Positions 50,701-60,350 of a stretch of 64,000 bases of DNA are shown here, in pieces. Each line of letters starts with the position of its first letter. Within the stretch, counting starts at the first letter, position 1. A model generated the notes under the pieces. The model did no database searches. It saw only the letters and a program-made list of their open reading frames with translations, and was not told the origin of the DNA. The translations under genes and the position numbers were made by a program. The stretch is taken from the NCBI GenBank assembly GCA_963575745.1, contig CAUYUJ010019082.1, forward strand, positions 250,001 through 314,000. Direction: 5' to 3'. Origin of the DNA: Prorocentrum cordatum (lineage: Eukaryota > Sar > Dinophyceae > Prorocentrales > Prorocentraceae).

Positions 50701-51342
50701 CGCGCGCCGCATCTCGACGGCCAGTCTCGGGCGATCGGTCGTGCCCCGCAGCGGCGCGGCTGGAGTGACGAACCCCCCTTCGGCGGAGCAGCGGCGGCAG
50801 CAAGCATCCGAGGGGAGGGAGTGGGAGAATGTGGGGTCCATTACTCGTCGCCTCCCCTACCCGCCCGCCTCCTCCCCCTACCCGCCCACGTCCCCCGCCC
50901 ACTCCCTCCGCGGCGTCCTCCTCCTCGCCCTCCCCCTCCACATTATTACCCACCGCCTCCTCCTCCTCCTCCTCGCAGAACCCGTCCATCTTGCTCATGC
51001 CCTTCCCCGCCCTCTCCCTGAGGACGCCGATGGGGCCCGGCGGCGGATTTTTGAGTTCCCCGATCTCGCTGGCAGATCGCAGCAAGCCATCCAGATCCCA
51101 CAGCTGCATGCGCGCAGCTTACCCTGGATGGAATTCGCACCCCGGCCAATGCAGCCTCGCACCCATACGGGCCCAAGGTCGAAATAATCGATCGCTCCTG
51201 GATCGGCGCATGCTGGCACAGACCAGACAAGACTGCATCGGCAATCCCGCGACTCGATGCCCCTGAGCATCGAAACGGTCGGAGGCCACTCACCCCTGCG
51301 ACGGGCAGGCGGCCGTCTGCCCGAGACGCGCAGATGGAAGAA
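50701..51342. other. Downstream flank of the 796-codon ORF
   Basis: Includes CCCGCC/CTCCTC-rich patches at 50850-50990. No gene supported. Confidence 0.4.
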
Positions 51343-53727
51343 TCAGCCAGAGCTCGAGCCTGCGGCTGCCGAGCCCTCTGCTGCGACATTTTTGAAAAGG
51401 TCTTTCACTGGGCAATCTTTCGTGGTCTGCGCTGCCCTGGACAAGGCTTCTGACCACGCCCACTGGAGCAGCTGTCGCAGACCGTCCTCGTGGCCATGCA
51501 GCTGCCAGCTCCTACTTCGAGAGCCAAGGCCTGGCCAGTAAACCTGCCACCGTCCATTTGCCGTGTCCTCGTAGACGCGAACAGGGCTCGGGAGCAGGCG
51601 TTGGGCATCCGGTTGAGAGACGGGGCCGGTGGGAAAACGGCCCTTGACGAGATTCCCATCGACGCCTTTGTGCTCGACTTTGACATGCTTCATCTTGGCC
51701 CGCAGCTTTGTGTAATCAGTCAAAAACTCGTCTACGACTTTTTTCTGGAAAGTCATCGTGTCTACTTTCTTGTCGAAGTCCTCCTGGTCCTGTTTACTGA
51801 GCAAATCAGATGTCTCTTCGAGCATTAGCATGTCCTCAAGGTGCGAGCTGGTTTTCAGCCTCGCCCCCAGAATCTCCAACAACTTTTCGTCCGTAAGCTT
51901 GGGTAGGAATTTCCGCAGCAGGGCGAGAAGCCTGTCCAAGTCGCTCTGGTCGCTGCCCGCCTCGAGGCCGAAGTGTTTCATGATGAGCTTGAGGCCGGGG
52001 CCCCTGATGTCCCAGAAAGCATTGTGAGCTGCTTCTTCCATGAGCTTGCGAGGTTTCGTCACGACCTGAGCGCTAATGACTGGGCGCTCAGTCATCGCCT
52101 CTGGCGTCGCCCTCTTCATGGCAACTGCTGAAGCTGGGCTGCACCATTTCACGGTGGTCGCCATCCACTTCTCGTCGTAAACTGCTAGGAAGCAAGGTGC
52201 CTTCTCCAGGTCTATCTTCAGAGAGGCCAACACTGTCCCGTTGAAGGCCGCGATGCAAGGCCAGGCCACAACGACGACGCCGTGCTGGTGGCCCAAACTG
52301 AGATACCACTGATCGGACCCTACGGCGCGCAGTGCCAAGCGCCTGCCACCAGCCAGCTGCGCCAAGAAGCACCCCGACGCGACCTTGCCCCAAGCTTTAC
52401 TCTTTTTGGCAACTTGCACAAGGAACGAATCACTGAATACAACGTTGCTGTAAGTCGCGGTAGTGCTGAACCAGTCGGGTTTCGTGGTGATGCGCCCTAC
52501 CCAGGCGGGCGAATCTTTGAGCGCGCACTTGAACAAACTCTTGGGCAGGATGGCCTCGGCTCCGATAGGGGCCACTCTGTCACGCCAGGGGGGCTCGTGG
52601 TAATTGTACAAGTGTCCAACTACAGACTCATTAATGAGGTTTGCGAAAAATGACTCGGTCGGTTGCTGCTGGATGTTCCCTGCCGGGTTCTCCATGCGCC
52701 TGCACTTGCCGAAACAATTCTCGCTTATCAAAGACTGGCCAGCCCCAGACAGGCGCTGCTCAATGTGTTTGCGCATTTCAGGCGAAGACTTGCCGCCATT
52801 CTTGGTCAGCATCTGCAAGAGTTGCTGCGTCGGGACAAGCTTCCACTGGGAGCGTTTCACAATCTTTTTCCAGAAGCCAGAAGTCTGCTTCTCAGCATCC
52901 GCGTACGCAGCATGCTCCTCAAAGAAATCCTTCTCGGCTTTCTCTCGGACCGCGGGGTCGGTTGACAAGAACTCCGCCTGCCGGCCAGTCCAACCATGCG
53001 TTAAGTATTCCATTCGCTTGAAGCGAGCGGCAACCAAGCCCAAAGAATATCGAACCGCCAAGTCTGCGAGATAGTCTTGGTCTGCGATCCACGGGTGGTG
53101 CTCATCAAAACACTCGTGGTGCTCGCCGAACTGCGTCTGCAGCCCAATCTTATCCAAAACATCGCTGTCCTCGAACAGCCGCACGGTCTGGATCAGTGGT
53201 TCTCGCATCTTCTGATCCCCAACTTCAGCTTTCATGAACTTTAACATTGCAGGGGCCGATCGCATTTCCTTGTTCTGCTGCCCATACCACTTCCGAATCG
53301 GGCCAACGAGTGTAAATAAGATGCGGCCGGTCGCCCTGGTAGTTGGATTTAACTTCATTGCCAGGGCAAGCTTCACGTTGCTTTTCAAAGCAGCCCTGTA
53401 TTTTTTTACCAGTTCGTTCGATTTCGCGACTCCCAGTTTCCCACCTTCCGAACCATCAGTTCCACCGCCTGACGGCGAGACTTTAAACAGGGCCGCCCAA
53501 TCGACGTTATCGATGAAACCCTCTGACAAAGAATAGTGCAGCAAACGCACAGTCGCCCAAGTCCACCGGTTGTCGTAGTCAGCCAGCACGTCGGTAACGT
53601 TCGCAAATCGGCAGATCTTGGTGTTGTCACCCTTATTGTGGTAGCCGGGCTGCTCCTGGATTTTCTTTGTGATGAGTTTGAACTCCTCGTGTTCCTTGAG
53701 ATCCTTGGAGGCAAGCTCTTCAGACAT
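51343..53727 (-). CDS. Large uninterrupted protein of unknown function
   Basis: The frame is open for about 794 codons from the ATG at 53727. Coding-looking codons (RRYRDDLVADLD and earlier) extend in frame back to about 53836, where a TAG just after a GGAGGA tract closes it; the true N terminus may lie in an upstream exon. The protein is soluble and mixed alpha/beta. Visible stretches are WTWATVRLLHYSLSEGFIDN, GRILFTLVGPIRKWYGQQNK, QQPTESFFANLINESVVGHL, PPWRDRVAPIGAEAILPKSL and GKVASGCFLAQLAGGRRLAL. A Leu-rich helical region (DLDRLLALLRKFLPKLTDEK) follows, and a C-terminal RWQVYWPGLGSRSRSWQLHG then LLQWAWSEAL. I do not recognise a named family; the RWxVxxPG...SxSW..HG...L.WAW ending resembles a recurrent dinoflagellate domain as I remember it. 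The only long intact gene in the window. Confidence 0.75.
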   Translation of the reverse strand: MSEELASKDLKEHEEFKLITKKIQEQPGYHNKGDNTKICRFANVTDVLADYDNRWTWATVRLLHYSLSEGFIDNVDWAALFKVSPSGGGTDGSEGGKLGVAKSNELVKKYRAALKSNVKLALAMKLNPTTRATGRILFTLVGPIRKWYGQQNKEMRSAPAMLKFMKAEVGDQKMREPLIQTVRLFEDSDVLDKIGLQTQFGEHHECFDEHHPWIADQDYLADLAVRYSLGLVAARFKRMEYLTHGWTGRQAEFLSTDPAVREKAEKDFFEEHAAYADAEKQTSGFWKKIVKRSQWKLVPTQQLLQMLTKNGGKSSPEMRKHIEQRLSGAGQSLISENCFGKCRRMENPAGNIQQQPTESFFANLINESVVGHLYNYHEPPWRDRVAPIGAEAILPKSLFKCALKDSPAWVGRITTKPDWFSTTATYSNVVFSDSFLVQVAKKSKAWGKVASGCFLAQLAGGRRLALRAVGSDQWYLSLGHQHGVVVVAWPCIAAFNGTVLASLKIDLEKAPCFLAVYDEKWMATTVKWCSPASAVAMKRATPEAMTERPVISAQVVTKPRKLMEEAAHNAFWDIRGPGLKLIMKHFGLEAGSDQSDLDRLLALLRKFLPKLTDEKLLEILGARLKTSSHLEDMLMLEETSDLLSKQDQEDFDKKVDTMTFQKKVVDEFLTDYTKLRAKMKHVKVEHKGVDGNLVKGRFPTGPVSQPDAQRLLPSPVRVYEDTANGRWQVYWPGLGSRSRSWQLHGHEDGLRQLLQWAWSEALSRAAQTTKDCPVKDLFKNVAAEGSAAAGSSSG

Positions 53728-53829
53728 GTCCAAATCAGCAACAAGGTCGTCACGATATCTCCTGGTGGGAAATTTTGGGGTTCCAATCGCCCTCGCACGG
53801 AGGCCCGTGACGATTAAGAAGTTTTGGCC

Positions 53830-53945
53830 TATCGGCTACTCCCCCTCCTCCTCCTCCTCCTCCTCCTCCTGCTCCTTGTTGCTGCTCCCCCTCCTCCTCC
53901 TCCTCCTTGTTGCTGGCTGCTGCCTTCGGCCCGAGGGCCCCCCCA
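53830..53945. repeat. CTC/CTG trinucleotide tract
   Basis: CTCCTCCTCCTCCTCCTCCT with CTGCTC interruptions, immediately upstream (minus sense) of the open frame above. Confidence 0.85.
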
Positions 53946-54397
53946 AAAGGGCCCTCAAGCCCCCCGCATGTCAACCGTGCGCGCAAACTCCCCCGACCGT
54001 GTGGAAGGGTTCCCATGGCACGTCGCCTCAGAAGGTCTCGGCCGCGGTTGGGGCGGCGGCGGAACTCTCGGGACTGAAGAAAGATAAACCATTGCTTTCG
54101 CATCCCCGGGTTACCTCAACTGGCTTTCCTCCGAGACTCCGTCCGCAATCCGCCGCGCAGACTCCGTGACATTTACACGGGGGGGGGGTCCAAATTGGTA
54201 AACGCCCCCCGATACAAAAGGCTGTGCTTCCACCAAGACTCCTCCCTCACAAAGGGGGCAAACATTTACTTTAAGTTTCCGGGCTCGCTAACGCCCCCCC
54301 GTGCTATGCCCGCACCCCCTGCCTCGATGCGGCAACGGCGAGACTCAGCATTGCCCCCCCCAGCCGAGTTCCATCCCAGCACGTTGACCAAAATAGG
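53946..54397. other. Unassigned sequence
   Basis: No gene or clear repeat; a GGGGGGGG run at 54181. Confidence 0.4.
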
Positions 54398-55253
54398 GGC
54401 GCCGAAGGGGATCTAGAGATAGCGCCGATATAGCGCCACTAACGACGACGTCGACGAGGATGACGACGACGACGACGCCGACGACGACGATGCGACGTCG
54501 ACGTCGACGGCGGCGGCGGCGGCCACCTAGCTGCGGCCGCGTCTCGGCCGCAGCTAGTAGCCTGGCGCCCCGCGCCAAGCTCGGACGTAAACGACGACGA
54601 CGACGGCGGCGGCGGCAAACGACGACGACGATAACGACGACGGGGACGACGACGGCGACGACGACGGCTACGGCCACCTAGCTGCGGCCACGTTTCGGCC
54701 GCAGCTGGATGGCAAGTTGACCCGCTCGCAGCCTGCAGCTCGGCCGTAAACTACGGCGACGACGACGACGTGGACGACATCGGCGACGGCAACGACGACG
54801 GCGGCGGTGGCGGACGCGACGACGATGGCGACGACGACGACGACGACGGCGACGGCAACGACAACGACGTCGGCGGCGGCCGCGGCGGCGGCGGCAGCGG
54901 AGACGGTGCCGGCGGCAACGGCGCAACGACGACGACGACGGCCACCTAGCTGCGGCCAAGTGTAGGCTGCAGCTTTGTGGCCGGGCGCCCTGCTCGCAGC
55001 TCAGCCGCAAACGACGGCGACGACGACGTCGACGACTGCTGCGACGACGACGACGACGGCGGCGGTGGCGGGCGCGACGCGGACGACGACGGCGGCGGCG
55101 GCGGCACGACGACGACGACGTTGATGACATCGAAGACGAGGACGAAGACGACGAGGACGACGATGACGACGACGACGGCGACGGCCACCTAGCTGCGGCC
55201 TCGTTTCGGCCGCAGCTAGGTGGCCGGACGCCCCGCGCCCAGCTCGGACGCGA

Positions 55254-55313
<60 letters not shown>

Positions 55314-55586
55314 GTGACGGCGGCGACGTCGACGACGGCTGCGAGAACGACGACGACGGCCATCTAGCTGCGGCCACGTTTCGGCCGCAGCTAGGTGGCC
55401 AGGCGCCCCGCTGGCAGCTCGGCCGTACACGACGGCGGCGGCGACGACAACGACCACGATGACGTCGACGATGGCGGCGGCGACGACGACGACGGCGGCG
55501 GCGGCGGACGCGACGATGGCGATGGTGACGACGGCAGCGGCGGCAACGACGACGACGACGGCGGCGCCGAAGCGGATCTAGAGATA
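54398..55586. repeat. GAC-repeat block with five hairpins and terminal direct repeats
   Basis: The block starts and ends with GGCGCCGAAGSGGATCTAGA-type direct repeats (54398-54421, 55563-55586; one mismatch in 24). Inside, (GAC/GGC)n tracts are separated by five inverted repeats with arms GGCCACCTAGCTGCGGCC and a 7-nt CGTTTC-like loop, at 54521-54562, 54672-54713, 54940-54982, 55183-55225 (perfect 18-bp arms) and 55358-55400. Each hairpin is followed by a GCGCCCCGC...CAGCTCGG-like stretch. The Asp-, Thr- and Arg-rich frames are artefacts. Confidence 0.85.
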
Positions 55587-56221
55587 AGGCCCTGTTTGGG
55601 ACCTCGTGGGCCGCCCCTGTTGGGAATCTCGGCGAGGGGGGGTGTATTCTCCGGCCCGGGACTTGCCCATCGAATCTCTGCGTTCCCGAAAGGGCCCATT
55701 CAACCTTAAGCACCCATGGCGTAAGTCACCATTGCGATTACGAGGGGAAGGGCGGAGGCGAAGGAGGAGGTGGAGGGTGGAGGGTGAGGAAGGAAAAAAA
55801 GGGAACGGCGGGGGAGGAGGGGGGTGTTCTCAAGCAGGCTGATTGGATCACGCTGGGCACGTGCGCGGAGACGGACTGGAGCGCGGGCTGGAGCGGAGGG
55901 GACCGACGCAACAAACCTGCAACGTTCGCGCCCGTGCTAAGCGCACGTTGTTACGTTCGCTGCGGCGCGCTCTGCCTGTCCCGGCCCTCCGAATGGGAAG
56001 GAGGCGGGGCAAGGAAGGGGGCCGCCCGCCTAAGAAATTCACCCGCCAAGAAGAGGCAGGCAAACGTGCGCCTCCCCGGGAAGCTCGACCAGTGGGCGGG
56101 CTGGCCCGTGGCCCCCGCGCGGCCGAGAGCATCGAAGATATGATACTCGTCGGGACGACCCCCAGTATCACCATTGTAAGAATTCTACGAGGTAGCACTT
56201 ACTAGGCTACATTCCGGGGCC
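55587..56221. other. Downstream flank of the spliced-leader-associated gene
   Basis: Starts with AAGGCCCTGTTTGGGACC; purine-rich 55740-55830. Open frames on both strands overlap and carry no motif. No gene supported. Confidence 0.4.
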
Positions 56222-58528
56222 TCAATGCAGAACCCGACTGGGGAGCGAATGATTTATCCCCCATACCCCCTTGCAAGACCCCCGTCGCGTCCGAAAGAGC
56301 GGGCACTGGCAGGTCGCATGCGCCGCGTACTCTTTGGAGGACTCCGAGATCGCGCAGTATCGCGCCTCAGACCCCCACGGCGAGTGCAGCAGATTCAGCA
56401 TTATGACTGCCAGGTGGGTCCACGCCTGCAGCTCCACCTCCTTCAGCGCACTCTCCTGGTCCCGCCACACCCCATGGCTGATGTCATAGAACATCTCGCA
56501 GTTCATGTTCTCGCCGTACCGCATGTAGTAGCCTCCGCATACACCGTCGGGGCCTTGGTCAGGGCACATGCCCAAGTAAGGCCAAGTCCAAGGGTCCCTC
56601 GTCAGCCAATCGGTGCTTGGAACTCGGAAGTGGTCCAAGCCAACTGCGCAACAAGATTGGAGAATCTGGTCCACGCATGCAACCCACACTGCTGATTTCT
56701 TCCGCTGTTTTTTCGGGGGCCCTTTGAATGCGCCCTCGTCGTCCAAGGCCCGTTTCCTCAGGAATTGCCTGGCGTTGTCCACCCACTGCTTCCCCGCAGC
56801 CGCCTGCTCTGCCTGGCTGCTCCAAGCGGTAGCCACGGCGAGGTCGGAGACGAATGAGGGGACGACCTGGCGATCAGTGCGGCGATGGTGACGCGATGGG
56901 GGAAGATCGGGGTAACGGAGGGACAAGCAGGAGGAGCACGGAGGAGGGGCGGGAGGAGAACAGTGCAAGGCGGCGGGGCAAGGGGCGGCAGGTGCCAGAG
57001 GAGGCGGGGAAGAGAGGGGGGGCAGAAGGAGGACAGCGGAGGAGATGGGCAGAAGGAGGGGGTAAGGAACATGAAAGAAGCAAGGAAAAACAAAAGGGAG
57101 ACGGGCCAACAACGGCAGACCCAGGATCCGTAGTACGGGCCCAAAAGTTCGTAGTACGAAACCACGAACCCCCAAAAGCTCCGGACATCTGCAAAAGACG
57201 CCCCGTACTACGGGATACTGGGCGGCACGATTTTGTCCCCGGACCTTCGGGGGAAATAATGCGCCAACGTTTGTCGGCAGCACAATGGCTCCGCATACTG
57301 TCGGCTTCTTGCCGACGGTACCTTGGTCCAACGCGACGTGCAGGAAGGTGGGCCGGTGGAACGACTCCTGAATGCTGATGAAATACTTGGTGAGCATCTT
57401 GTTGCCAGTCCTGCTGTTGATGCTCGCGTGCACGACGTCGTCGCCGTTTGCCTGGGCCACCGCTGCGACGTCGGCGGCCTTCCCCACCCACCATACAAGC
57501 TGCTGAAAGATCATCGTGAGGGTGTCGTCGACGAGACTTGTCTTGACCAGGGCCTCCAGCAAGTTCAACACGCGCGCGTGCCCCTCCTCGTCGAGGGAGC
57601 TGGGAGGCATCAGCCGGGTGAGAGCCCGACATAGAGGGTTTCTCTTCCCCGTGAGTGGCCTGAGCTTCAAGCCCCTTGCAGCGCTGTACTCGATCGTGGT
57701 GCCATTCGAACCAGCGGGCCAGCCCTCATCCCCGAGCCTGATGTCGGCCAGGAACATGGTGAAGTCCCCGAGGCTGGACATTGAGACTAGGGCCTCCAGC
57801 AAACCGCGAGCAGACACCCGATTGCCCTCGGACAGTCCGCCGAAGTTCTGAGAGCCGAAGGACCATCTCGCAAGCAACGCAATCAAACCGTGCGTACTGG
57901 CCATCCTGAAGTCGGCGCAGCGGTGGTCCTCCAGGATGTGCATCCCGAGAAAAGCAGCTCGGTGCCGTTGCCCCTGGGGCGCCTTATTTTCCAAGTGCCC
58001 GGGCAACGCACATTTTTCGCGAAGGAATTCGTCCCACTTCTGCCACCCAGCAACCGTCCATCTGCCGGCCGCTTTCTTCCCGCGGAGCCGAAGTTGTTCA
58101 TAGAGGCACTCTACGTCCCACCAGGCTGCTGCCCCTCGTCTCGGCGGCTGGGTGACGTACAGGTGTATCTTGACGTCGCCGTGTGGGGGCGAATTAATAG
58201 TGATATCCCGGTCCCCATTCTTACCTTTTAGCCACTGGGTCAGAGGGACTAGTTTTATTTCGCTCCCGATGCCGACGTCGACATCGTACTCACCGTCGGC
58301 ACTGCCACGATGCAAAGGGAACCTAAGCTTATTGGCCACCCATGCAGTCGTCTCCCCGCTCTGCACGAAGCAGCTCCCAGAGTCATCCTCGTGCAACTTC
58401 CACGGTTGAGGAAGCCGCTCCAAGTGAACAAACTCGCCCGTCAGCTTATGGACTAACACCTGGCCCCCAGATGCCGGCAGCAGAGCCACATGCCCTGCAT
58501 CAGGCGCCGGCTCCGATTCGTGGGCCAT
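56222..58528 (-). CDS. Retroposed-looking gene of unknown function with one probable intron
   Basis: Start chosen at the ATG 58528-58526 (CACCATGGCC), which lies ~35 bp downstream of a spliced-leader relic. The open frame runs to TGA at 56224-56222. A 378-bp stretch (57244-56867) is Pro/Ser/Leu/Cys-rich and CT-rich; it starts AAG|GTCC and ends GCCAG|GTC, so it is read as an intron of phase 0 with length divisible by three. The spliced protein is about 640 residues. Segments with clear protein character include FVHLERLPQPWKLHEDDSGS, VKIHLYVTQPPRRG, GLIALLARWSFGSQNFGGLS, FHRPTFLHVALDQGTVGKKP and, after the intron, RDPWTWPYLGMCPDQGPDGV and NCEMFYDISHGVWRDQESAL. The LDQG and PDQG motifs resemble a recurrent dinoflagellate protein family; a transposase-like acidic triad is possible but unproven. 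Confidence 0.65.
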   Translation of the reverse strand: MAHESEPAPDAGHVALLPASGGQVLVHKLTGEFVHLERLPQPWKLHEDDSGSCFVQSGETTAWVANKLRFPLHRGSADGEYDVDVGIGSEIKLVPLTQWLKGKNGDRDITINSPPHGDVKIHLYVTQPPRRGAAAWWDVECLYEQLRLRGKKAAGRWTVAGWQKWDEFLREKCALPGHLENKAPQGQRHRAAFLGMHILEDHRCADFRMASTHGLIALLARWSFGSQNFGGLSEGNRVSARGLLEALVSMSSLGDFTMFLADIRLGDEGWPAGSNGTTIEYSAARGLKLRPLTGKRNPLCRALTRLMPPSSLDEEGHARVLNLLEALVKTSLVDDTLTMIFQQLVWWVGKAADVAAVAQANGDDVVHASINSRTGNKMLTKYFISIQESFHRPTFLHVALDQGTVGKKPTVCGAIVLPTNVGALFPPKVRGQNRAAQYPVVRGVFCRCPELLGVRGFVLRTFGPVLRILGLPLLARLPFVFPCFFHVPYPLLLPISSAVLLLPPLSSPPPLAPAAPCPAALHCSPPAPPPCSSCLSLRYPDLPPSRHHRRTDRQVVPSFVSDLAVATAWSSQAEQAAAGKQWVDNARQFLRKRALDDEGAFKGPPKKQRKKSAVWVACVDQILQSCCAVGLDHFRVPSTDWLTRDPWTWPYLGMCPDQGPDGVCGGYYMRYGENMNCEMFYDISHGVWRDQESALKEVELQAWTHLAVIMLNLLHSPWGSEARYCAISESSKEYAAHATCQCPLFRTRRGSCKGVWGINHSLPSRVLH
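56867..57244 (-). other. Probable 378-bp intron
   Basis: GT at 57244-57243 and AG at 56868-56867 in minus sense. A T/C-rich stretch with CCTCCCCGCCT-type runs fills its middle, and AGGTC occurs at both boundaries. Removing it joins FPPK to VVPSFVSDLAVAT. Confidence 0.55.
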
Positions 58529-58561
58529 GGTGGTGTGTTGGGGTACAGGATGCACCCTCTC

Positions 58562-58583
58562 AGCGAACCAAAATGGCTACGGG
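58562..58583 (-). other. Relict dinoflagellate spliced leader sequence
   Basis: Minus strand CCGTAGCCATTTTGG matches the conserved 22-nt dinoflagellate spliced leader over 15 consecutive bases, then differs by single changes (TTC for CTC) and diverges in the last three. The position 30-50 bp before the start codon is what a reverse-transcribed, trans-spliced mRNA would leave. Confidence 0.75.
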
Positions 58584-58589
58584 TGCTGG

Positions 58590-59960
58590 GGGGGGGCTGG
58601 AGGGCGAGAGGAAAAGAACAGGCTGAGGGAAACTGGAAGGTCAGAGGCCCAATTGAAGGAAGGCCCCATCAGGTACTGCCCAACGCCTCGTCCGAGCCAG
58701 CCCCGCCCAAGCCGCTGGTCAGGGGCCCAACCGGTGCGATGCTTTCCTGGACCTTGTGTACGGGTTCTCGTTGTGCGCCCCTGCCCAGGAACGCAGGGGG
58801 CAGGCGCAATTCATGTCCCTGCCAAGGGCGGGGCGCCGGAAGAATTCTGCGAAGTTCGGCGCTCGTCTGACAGAAACGAATCGGGGGGCCCAAGAGGGGC
58901 ACTCTAGCAACCCACAGAGCCTCCAGTAACGATGCGACGCTCCCAAGAGAGCCCCAAGACGAGCCGGCAAACCTCCTTGAGAGCAGAACTAAACGAAAAT
59001 AATCCCAAGAGCCCCGCAACATTGCCTAGATAGGCCCTGTGAGAGTTTTCAAAAACTTTGAAACTGCGCCTGGGCGCTCGCCCTACGGGACGGCATTGAA
59101 AGCCCCAGAGGGCCCCGACATGGCCCCATCGGGGGGCGCCCGAAGGCCTCTTGAAGCTCTCTCACGGCCTTCCGGGGGATCTTCATGAGACACTTACCTG
59201 ATTCGAGTTTCGAGGGAGAGCCCCAATCAGCCGCTCGAGCTAACCATGTAAAGACAGCGCGATATCCCAAAACCTGCCAGGCGGCCTAAGAGAGCCCCAA
59301 TAGGCAAAACAACCTAACCAACTCTGAACACTTTGAGCGCCCAGAGTTGATGCAGGCTCCCGCTGCCTGGCCCGAGTCGTATGGGGCTCGGCAGTTTACA
59401 GCGCAGATCTTGAGGGCAACCGCGGTTCATCAGGCAAGACTCTCGTGAAATTCCGAATCGGCGTTGTTTCATAGAGCCCTCCATCCAGAGACCCAGGACA
59501 AGAAGGACGCGACCGCTCAGCCTCTCAGATTGCCACAAGGCTCCTCCGACCAGATCGCCAGACGTCGCCCATGGAAGAATGACAACCTTTACTTCTGCCA
59601 GCTTCAGCATGGGGCTTTGCTGGCCCCCAAAGGCGGCGGCATCGCATACGTATGCATAATATCAACCATTGGCAACTGAGGTTGTCCAGGGAGCGGGATT
59701 CAAAAAATACGATCCCAGGGATTATCCCAATTAGTTAATATTTGTCCCGGCCGCGTGGCCGATGCATTTTGTGCTGATACCTGTCTTGTGTTCTGTGCTG
59801 GCCCTGGCGTGTTTTTTGTCTGCTGTGGTGCTACCCCTTTTCGCTTGCGCACTCGGCGGGGGCGCTTGCACCGGCCCCAGATGGTCCAAAATGGCCTCCC
59901 AGATTGCTCAAGATAGCTCAAGTTAGTTCCATCATGCCTCCGCGAGGCCTCAAGACCGCC
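58590..59960. repeat. CCAAGAGxGCCCC-type dispersed repeats with unassigned spacer
   Basis: 58875-59300 contains repeated CCAAGAGAGCCCC, AGAGGGCCCCGA and GGCCCCAT phrases of the same family as 27, 38 and 40 kb, more diluted. From 59300 to 59880 no repeat or gene is visible. Confidence 0.5.
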
Positions 59961-60350
59961 CAAGACGGTTCCAAATGCCTCCGAACCTCAAGGACGCCAC
60001 CTAGAGTCCGCGACCGAGGACGCCTCAAACCCTTTCTTTTCAGCTTTTCGTTCCCGACGGGCTCTTGGGGCCTCAAGATGACTCAAACACGGCCCCAGAG
60101 AACCCCAAGAGGTACCCAAGGGGGGTCCACGAGGGCCCCCGGAGCGCCCAAGAGCGCACCATGAGCGCACCAAGAGCGCACCAAGAGGCGACTATGAGGG
60201 CCCGACGGGGAGACTGACATCAGGATTCCCCCTCGTGTGATCTATGGACTCGAAGATTGCCTTGAAAGGGCCTGCTCGGCTCCCAAGATATGCCATCAGC
60301 CATCAGAAACCCAAGAGGGCCCCGAGATGGCCCCGCGAGTGCCCAACAGG
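59961..60350. repeat. CCAAGAGGxxCC-type periodic repeat, fifth locus
   Basis: GCCCAAGACGGTTCC, CAAGAGCGCACCA (three consecutive units at about 60150-60185) and CCAAGAGGGCCCCG phrases. Confidence 0.6.

Noticed and set aside
54678-55713. Asp-, Thr-, Arg- and Val-rich ORFs in the GAC block
   Set aside because: These are trinucleotide-repeat translations in every phase.
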